Assembly (NCBI GenBank): GCA_030043495.1
Contig: JASHXO010000133.1
Location: 1 to 9,723, forward strand
Reading direction: 5' to 3'
Source: Candidatus Rhabdochlamydia sp.
GTDB taxonomy: Bacteria > Chlamydiota > Chlamydiia > Chlamydiales > Rhabdochlamydiaceae
DNA length: 9,723 nt
Shown here: positions 5,521 to 9,723 of the stretch, piece after piece
Layout of the letters: each line of letters opens with the position of its first letter
Position numbering within the stretch: position 1 is the first letter of the stretch
Translations under genes and position numbers: made by a program
The notes under the pieces: generated by a model
The model's input: the letters and a program-made list of their open reading frames with translations, nothing else
Databases searched by the model: none
What the model was told of the DNA's origin: nothing

Positions 5521-8184
5521 ATGCCCAAAAGCAAAGAATTGATCCGAATCGAAGATTCCTTGGACAAGAAGATTCCTCCATGGCGCAAATGGGGAGCTTA
5601 TGTTTCTGAACGCGCATGGGGAACAGTCCGCGAAGATTATAGCGCCAATGGGGATGCCTGGAATTATTTGCCGCACGATATGGCGCGGTCTAAAGCGTAT
5701 CGTTGGGGAGAAGACGGTCTTGCGGGCTGGTGTGATTTTTATCAGATGTTGGTGTTTTCTTTAGCTCTATGGAACGGCAAAGATCCTATTCTTAAGGAAC
5801 GGCTGTTCGGGCTCAATCCCTATGAAGGAAATCACGGCGAAGATGTCAAGGAGTACTACTACTATCTCGATGCGACGCCGACCCATTCTTATATGAAATT
5901 TCTGTACCGTTTTCCGCAGAACGCATTTCCTTATGATCAGTTAGTTGAAGAAAATCAAAAACGTACGACTAAAGATCGTGAATTTGAGTTGATCGATACC
6001 GGAATTTTTTCCAAGAACGAGTTCTTTGATATTGTTGTCGAATATGCAAAAGCTTCTCAAGAGGATACTTGTATTCGGATTGAAGTGTTCAACCGGAGTG
6101 AGAAAGATGCGACAATCACGATTTTGCCGCAGCTATGGTTCCGCAATCGCTGGGCTTGGAACAAGCAGTGGGAACTCGAGCCAGAAATCCAAGAAGGGCC
6201 ATATTCCTCAAAATTTCAAAGCCTTTACGCAGATCCTAAAAGAGCTCCAGCCCCGGACTGGCTTTCCGAAGATTATCAATTCTCCACAATGTACCTGGCA
6301 GGAGACCCTGCAGACGAATTATTGTTCACCAATAATGAAACACACTGTGAACGGTTCTATGGTCCAGAAGTGCGCAGCACCACCCCTTATGTCAAAGACG
6401 CCTTTCATCGCTATGTGGTCAACAAAGAAAAATGCGTCAATCCCGGAAAAAAGGGGACTAAGGCCTGCTTTTTATACAATGAGGTCCATACCCCGGCGAA
6501 GCAGTCAAAAGTCTTTAAGTTTCGCTTGTCTCCACAGCTGGCAAAAGCTCCTTTAAATGATGTTGATAAAGTGATTGCGGCAAGAAAAAAAGAAGCCGAT
6601 GATTATTTTGCCTCGATCCAATCAAAAAAAATGACTCTGGAAGAAAAACAAGTCCAACGTCAGGCAATTGCAGGAACCCTCTGGAGCACGCAATTTTATT
6701 ATTTCGATGTGAAAAGGTGGCTCGACGGCGACGATCCGATATTGCCCCCTCCACCTTCCCGTTATGACATTCGCAACAGCCATTGGCGGCACTTACATTC
6801 TCATAATCTTCTCGTCATGCCGGACAAGTGGGAATATCCGTGGTTTGCTTCTTGGGACTCAGCTTTCCATGCAGTGGTCCTTTCTCTTGTCGATATTCCG
6901 TTTGCTAAATTTCATATAGCCATTTTCTTTGAACATAAATACCAACACCCAAATGGCCAAGTTCCCGCTTACGAATGGAGTTTTTCGGAAGCCAATCCCC
7001 CTGTTCAAGCCTGGGCGGTCTGGAAAATTTATCAACGGGAAAAAAAGGAAAAACAAACAGCTGATTTCAATTTCTTAGAGTTTTGCTTTTTGAAATTGAT
7101 GGATAATTTCAATTGGTGGGTCAACAAAGTCGACCATCTAGGCAATAACGTATTCGAAGGAGGGTTTTTAGGCTTAGATAATATTTCGATCATTGATCGC
7201 AGCAAGCCCCTTTCTAAAGGCGATTATTTCGAAGAGTCCGATGGCACCGGGTGGATGGGTTTTTTTGCACTCGTCATGCTAAGGATGTCCTTAGAACTTG
7301 CCAAGAAAAACCCTCTCTATGAAAAATTGGCCATGGTCTTTCTCGAGCATTTTATTTCCATTGCAGGAGCTATCCAGGGAACGCGGGCAAGGCCTGTAGA
7401 TTTATGGGATGAACAAGACGGCTTTTTTTATGATACTCTTTGCTTTTCGAACGGGGAGCATGTGCGGATGAAAGTCCGCTCTTTTGTCGGCTTGATCCCG
7501 TTTTTTTCGATCGAATTTTTCGAAGAAGAAGAGCTCATGCAATATCACGATTTTTATGAGCACTTTCAAGTGTACCTTCGCCATTTTCATAAATTGGTTG
7601 GCCGTTGCATCACTGAATATGATTTTGACGGAAAAAAACGGTACTTGTTTTCACTAATGACACTTGAACAGATGCGACGGGTATTGGAAAAAGCTTGGGA
7701 ACCCAATGAATTTCTTTCACCATTTGGATTGCGCAGTTTATCAAAATTCCATGAAAAGCATCCTTTCGTCTTCCGCGGAATGGCTGTAGGGTATGAACCT
7801 GGCGAATCTTTTGAAAAAATTAAAGGTGGCAATTCCAATTGGAGAGGGCCGATCTGGTTTCCTGTGAATTATTTATTCATCTGTGCATTATGGCGGCTTT
7901 CCGAAACGGTCGGCTCAGATTTTCAAGTCAAAGTTCAAGACAAAGAAATTACCCTGAAAGAGATGATCGGCGATCTACGCAGGCGTTTGGTTGCGCTTTT
8001 TCTCAAGGACCCCTCAGGGCGACGTCCAATCTATCATGACACAGGCCTCCAAGATCCGCATTGGCAAGAGTTCATCCAATTTTTCGAGCATTATCATGGA
8101 GATATGGGGAGAGGGCTTGGGGCTTCGCACCAAACCGGTTGGAGCGCGGTTGTCGCTAATATCCTTCAGGATCTCAGTGAGTGA
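5521..8184 (+). CDS. GH63-type (MGH1-like) glycoside hydrolase, 887 residues
   Basis: The protein matches the large bacterial glucosidase group of family GH63, related to mannosyl-oligosaccharide glucosidase and E. coli YgjK. These are inverting enzymes with an (alpha/alpha)6 catalytic barrel that remove terminal alpha-linked sugars. The N-terminal part holds ERAWGTVREDYSANGDAW (30-47), RWGEDGLAG (61-69) and GNHGEDVKEYYYYLDATPTH (103-122), strongly conserved in this group. The barrel part holds FASWDSAFH with D446 as candidate general acid, EESDGTGWMG (571-580), DEQDGFFYD (630-638), NSNWRGPIW (771-779) and FEHYHGDMG with E856 as candidate base. There is no signal peptide or membrane segment, so it is probably cytoplasmic. 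Length is about normal for the group (roughly 880-900, from memory). The physiological substrate is unknown. The N-terminus starts where family members start, supporting the ATG at 5521. Confidence 0.93.
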   Translation: MPKSKELIRIEDSLDKKIPPWRKWGAYVSERAWGTVREDYSANGDAWNYLPHDMARSKAYRWGEDGLAGWCDFYQMLVFSLALWNGKDPILKERLFGLNPYEGNHGEDVKEYYYYLDATPTHSYMKFLYRFPQNAFPYDQLVEENQKRTTKDREFELIDTGIFSKNEFFDIVVEYAKASQEDTCIRIEVFNRSEKDATITILPQLWFRNRWAWNKQWELEPEIQEGPYSSKFQSLYADPKRAPAPDWLSEDYQFSTMYLAGDPADELLFTNNETHCERFYGPEVRSTTPYVKDAFHRYVVNKEKCVNPGKKGTKACFLYNEVHTPAKQSKVFKFRLSPQLAKAPLNDVDKVIAARKKEADDYFASIQSKKMTLEEKQVQRQAIAGTLWSTQFYYFDVKRWLDGDDPILPPPPSRYDIRNSHWRHLHSHNLLVMPDKWEYPWFASWDSAFHAVVLSLVDIPFAKFHIAIFFEHKYQHPNGQVPAYEWSFSEANPPVQAWAVWKIYQREKKEKQTADFNFLEFCFLKLMDNFNWWVNKVDHLGNNVFEGGFLGLDNISIIDRSKPLSKGDYFEESDGTGWMGFFALVMLRMSLELAKKNPLYEKLAMVFLEHFISIAGAIQGTRARPVDLWDEQDGFFYDTLCFSNGEHVRMKVRSFVGLIPFFSIEFFEEEELMQYHDFYEHFQVYLRHFHKLVGRCITEYDFDGKKRYLFSLMTLEQMRRVLEKAWEPNEFLSPFGLRSLSKFHEKHPFVFRGMAVGYEPGESFEKIKGGNSNWRGPIWFPVNYLFICALWRLSETVGSDFQVKVQDKEITLKEMIGDLRRRLVALFLKDPSGRRPIYHDTGLQDPHWQEFIQFFEHYHGDMGRGLGASHQTGWSAVVANILQDLSE

Positions 8185-8350
8185 GCTATTTAAATGATCC
8201 ATCTTCCGGCGGAGACCCGGCCCTTAAGGGCTGAGTTCACAATATTCAAATTTTTTGGAAAAGGTTTTTAAAATTAAGCTACCTTAAAACACGAAAAAAA
8301 TTCATCAAAAACCAGGCTATGGTAATTTGTAAACACACTCTTAGAGGCGA
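8185..8350. other. Intergenic stretch between convergent genes, with a GC-rich palindrome
   Basis: This 166-bp gap separates the ends of the glycosidase and the DUF2905 gene. It contains the perfect 12-bp palindrome GCCCTTAAGGGC (8220-8231) in a short GC-rich patch, followed some 25 nt on by a T-rich run. With a TTAA loop the stem is only 4-5 bp, so a terminator is possible but weakly supported. I find no gene here. Confidence 0.3.
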
Positions 8351-8584
8351 TTACTTCCTCAGAAACCAAAAAATCAAATTGATGAGGACGGTCAGCACAA
8401 TGCTGACGATAATGGAGGTCGCAATCGGAAAGTAGAAGGAAAACTTCTCTTTTTGAACGTGGATGTCTCCAGGGAGTTTTCCAAAAGAGATTCCCATTTT
8501 GCTGCCCAGACAAATCAACACACCGATGACGACGAGTCCCAGTCCGACATAGATGAACCATTTGCCGAAGTTCGAACTTTCCAT
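8351..8584 (-). CDS. DUF2905 family small membrane protein
   Basis: This 77-residue protein has two membrane segments (about residues 9-29 and 52-75) joined by a short polar loop with GKLPGDIHVQKEKFSFYFP, the hallmark of DUF2905 (G-LPGDI....FSFYFP). Length is normal for the family. The function is unknown; it should be an inner-membrane protein. An AGAGAG site lies about 8 nt before the ATG. It follows the adenylate kinase gene on the same strand by 60 nt with no visible promoter between, so the two may be cotranscribed, with a hairpin in the spacer. Confidence 0.9.
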   Translation of the reverse strand: MESSNFGKWFIYVGLGLVVIGVLICLGSKMGISFGKLPGDIHVQKEKFSFYFPIATSIIVSIVLTVLINLIFWFLRK

Positions 8585-8608
8585 AAAAAAACTCTCTTTT
8601 CATCTTAA

Positions 8609-8630
8609 GGATTCGGCAGGATCCGAACCC
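8609..8630 (-). promoter_or_regulatory. Intercistronic hairpin between adenylate kinase and DUF2905 genes
   Basis: In the minus-strand RNA, GGGUUCGG and CCGAAUCC pair over 8 bp with one G-U wobble around a 6-nt loop. No U-run follows, so it is not a classic terminator; it may limit read-through or protect the mRNA end. The loop region looks like a tRNA T-arm but no tRNA surrounds it. Confidence 0.4.
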
Positions 8631-8644
8631 GTTTTCATGCCAGT

Positions 8645-9397
8645 CTATTTTTTAGGGGGGATTTGTGCAATCACTTGTGAAAAGACTTTTTTCTTAGGCG
8701 TGTCGCAATTGACGGTATGAAGCAGTTTTTGTTTTGCATAATACGCAATCAAAGGCGCGGTCTGTTCGTGATAAACTTTCAGACGCTTTGTGATTACAGC
8801 TTCAGTGTCATCCGAACGTTGAATCAATTTGCCACCGCATTTATCGCATGTGCCTTGTGTTTTAGGTGGGGAGTAGATGAGATGGTAAGGCGTCCCGCAA
8901 TTTTCGCAAGAGACCCGGTTTGTCAGGCGCTCGATGATTTTGGCATCCGACAGGTCCAGGTTGATGACAACAGGCGCTAGTTTTCCCTTAAGTCTTGCCT
9001 GGAGTGCTTCTGCTTGAGGAAGGGTCCTTGGGAATCCGTCTAAGATGTATCCATGAGCACAATCTTCTTGAGAGACTCTTTCAAAGAGCATATCGAGGAT
9101 CAAAACATCAGGGACGAGCTGTCCTTTGTCCATAAAAGTCTGTGCTTGTTTTCCAAGTTCTGTGTTTCGACGGACGTGGTCGCGGAGCAAGTCGCCGGTG
9201 GATATATGCGGCAGGTGTAATTTATCTTGAAGCATCGCCGCTTGAGTACCTTTGCCAGAACCAGGCGGTCCAAGCAGGATGAGGACGAGCGGATTGGGGG
9301 TGCTTTCCGCCTTTTCGCCTGAAGAAAGAGAAGCGGAGAAAAACGATCCTGTCATAAGAATACCAGCAAGTAATTTCTTTATAATAGATTTCATCAT
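8645..9397 (-). CDS. adk: Adenylate kinase with an apparent N-terminal signal peptide
   Basis: Adenylate kinase interconverts ATP + AMP and 2 ADP. Numbering from the ATG at 9397 (250 residues): P-loop GPPGSGKGT (43-51), AMP-binding HISTGDLLR (64-72), DGFPRT (120-125), lid Cys C164, C167, C184, C187 in a C-x2-C-x16-C-x2-C zinc-site pattern, and QRSDD (193-197). All catalytic elements are intact. The first 30 or so residues are unusual: MMKSIIKK, a hydrophobic run LLAGILMTGSFFSASL, then a polar SSGEKAES stretch before the kinase core. This is a typical Sec signal peptide and is foreign to the usual cytosolic enzyme, so export or membrane anchoring is likely. AGAGG sits 4 nt before this ATG and 7 nt before the next one (9394). 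An in-frame ATG at 9454 would add 19 residues but has no such site and would spoil the signal peptide. It may be a second adk copy. Confidence 0.92.
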   Translation of the reverse strand: MMKSIIKKLLAGILMTGSFFSASLSSGEKAESTPNPLVLILLGPPGSGKGTQAAMLQDKLHLPHISTGDLLRDHVRRNTELGKQAQTFMDKGQLVPDVLILDMLFERVSQEDCAHGYILDGFPRTLPQAEALQARLKGKLAPVVINLDLSDAKIIERLTNRVSCENCGTPYHLIYSPPKTQGTCDKCGGKLIQRSDDTEAVITKRLKVYHEQTAPLIAYYAKQKLLHTVNCDTPKKKVFSQVIAQIPPKK

Positions 9398-9478
9398 AGA
9401 ACCTCTACGTGTATATTTACGCGAGGAATATAGCATGATCAACGAACAAACCAAAGAATCTTAAGAACTGAAACAAAT

Positions 9479-9507
9479 ATTCTCTAGAAAATTCCTTGTT
9501 TTGTCAA
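9479..9507 (-). promoter_or_regulatory. Candidate promoter for the adenylate kinase gene
   Basis: On the minus strand a perfect TTGACA (9502-9507) and GAGAAT (9479-9484) are 17 bp apart, giving a leader of about 75 nt. A second -10-like TATATT lies at 9427-9432 with a poor -35; a start there would leave the ATG at 9454 untranscribed. The TTGACA box lies only about 20 bp from the inferred IS end. Confidence 0.35.
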
Positions 9508-9549
9508 GGCAAAGTTAAAAAAGAAACAGGGCGTTTTCATAAAAAACAG

Positions 9550-9578
9550 TTGATAGACTGTCAATCATCAAGTAAACA
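9550..9578 (+). promoter_or_regulatory. Candidate transposase promoter overlapping a short inverted repeat
   Basis: TTGATA (9550-9555) and TAAACA (9573-9578) are 17 bp apart, about 33 bp before the transposase ATG. The -35 box is part of TTGATAG-A-CTGTCAA (9550-9564), an inverted repeat with one mismatch that could bind a protein such as the transposase itself (inference). Confidence 0.4.
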
Positions 9579-9610
9579 TTTAGCCTTCAACCAAATTTTT
9601 GGAGGCAAAA

Positions 9611-9723
9611 ATGAGTCACCCAGGGCAAAAAATTGATGAGGAAAAACTCTTTACCAATACAATATGGAAGCATTTTTCTATTTTAAAAGACCCAAGAGTG
9701 AAGGACAATCAAAAATATCCATT
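9611..9723 (+). CDS. ISAs1-family transposase, N-terminal fragment (runs off right edge)
   Basis: Thirty-seven codons are visible. HFSILKDPRVKDNQKYP (residues 21-37) matches the opening of the DDE_Tnp_1-associated N-terminal domain of ISAs1/H-repeat transposases, where a DPR....(Y/H)P pattern precedes the first hydrophobic helix. GGAGG at 9601-9605 lies 5 nt before the ATG. The DDE catalytic domain lies outside the window, so whether the gene is intact is unknown. Confidence 0.75.
   Translation, partial: MSHPGQKIDEEKLFTNTIWKHFSILKDPRVKDNQKYP

Larger units (their letters stand above)
9527..9723 (+). mobile_element. Left end of a probable ISAs1-family insertion sequence (truncated by window)
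   Basis: A CAGGGCGTTTTCAT sequence at 9527-9540 has the CAGGG opening often seen at ISAs1-family ends and lies about 85 bp before a transposase start, a normal distance for a left terminal repeat. The right end, the matching repeat and the target duplication are outside the window or cannot be verified, so the exact boundary is provisional. Confidence 0.45.

Noticed and set aside
6026..6556. 176-codon plus-strand frame inside the glycosidase gene
   Set aside because: It lies wholly inside the GH63 coding sequence in another frame and shows no family motifs.
8220..8231. GCCCTTAAGGGC palindrome as a bidirectional terminator
   Set aside because: Once a loop is allowed only 4-5 pairs remain, and the T-run is about 25 nt away; kept only as a note on the intergenic stretch.
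8274..8603. Minus-strand 109-codon frame covering the DUF2905 gene
   Set aside because: It is an out-of-phase shadow; the DUF2905 frame has a clear family signature and membrane segments.
8609..8645. tRNA T-arm-like sequence (minus-strand GGGTTCGGATCCTGCC)
   Set aside because: No D-arm, anticodon arm or acceptor 5' strand lies upstream; that DNA is the end of adk. It is better explained as a simple hairpin.
9398..9454. Longer adenylate kinase start at 9454
   Set aside because: No ribosome site precedes it, it may lie upstream of the transcript start, and it adds charged residues ahead of a well-formed signal peptide that follows an AGAGG site.
9492..9510. CCTTG-TTTTGT-CAAGG hairpin as a terminator
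   Set aside because: The stem is only 5 bp, no U-run follows on either strand, and one arm overlaps the TTGACA box of the likely adk promoter.

Overview
The window reads as chromosomal sequence of a Gram-negative, host-associated bacterium. An environmental chlamydia (Chlamydiota, Parachlamydiales-like) is my best guess, held at moderate confidence. It rests on a dense set of metabolite carriers, small proteins with Trp/Cys-rich amphipathic segments resembling effectors, adenylate kinase with a four-Cys lid, moderate GC with AT-rich intergenic DNA, and decaying gene remnants. No rRNA, tRNA or phylogenetic marker is present to settle it.

Layout. 1-770 (minus): 5' part of a gene running off the left edge. 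Its product carries a poly(ADP-ribose) glycohydrolase-like macrodomain signature after an amphipathic segment. 771-1118: promoter for that gene, a 37-bp TA-flanked inverted repeat and a short coding-like remnant. 1119-2000 (plus): EamA/DMT carrier. 1997-2240 (plus): 3' remnant of methionine sulfoxide reductase A with a frameshift. 2244-3122 (minus): endonuclease/exonuclease/phosphatase-fold protein with a Trp-rich C-terminal tail. 3231-4181 (plus): second EamA/DMT carrier. 4183-5382 (minus): MFS carrier, convergent with the previous gene with one base between the stops. 5521-8184 (plus): 887-residue GH63-type glycosidase. 8351-8584 and 8645-9397 (minus): likely adenylate kinase-DUF2905 operon; the kinase has an apparent signal peptide. 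9527 to the right edge: probable left end of an ISAs1-family insertion sequence with the start of its transposase.

How it fits together. Three carriers of two families (two DMT, one MFS) suggest uptake or exchange of host metabolites, with substrates not readable from sequence. The glycosidase looks cytoplasmic and may act on an alpha-linked oligosaccharide. The PARG-like and EEP-fold proteins each join a hydrolase domain to an amphipathic Trp-rich segment, which makes both candidate host-directed proteins (inference). The msrA remnant, the coding-like remnant upstream of the first carrier, the inverted repeat and the IS mark this as a rearranging accessory region. The most interesting items are the apparently exported adenylate kinase and the PARG-like protein. 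I see no CRISPR array, RNA gene or complete mobile element.
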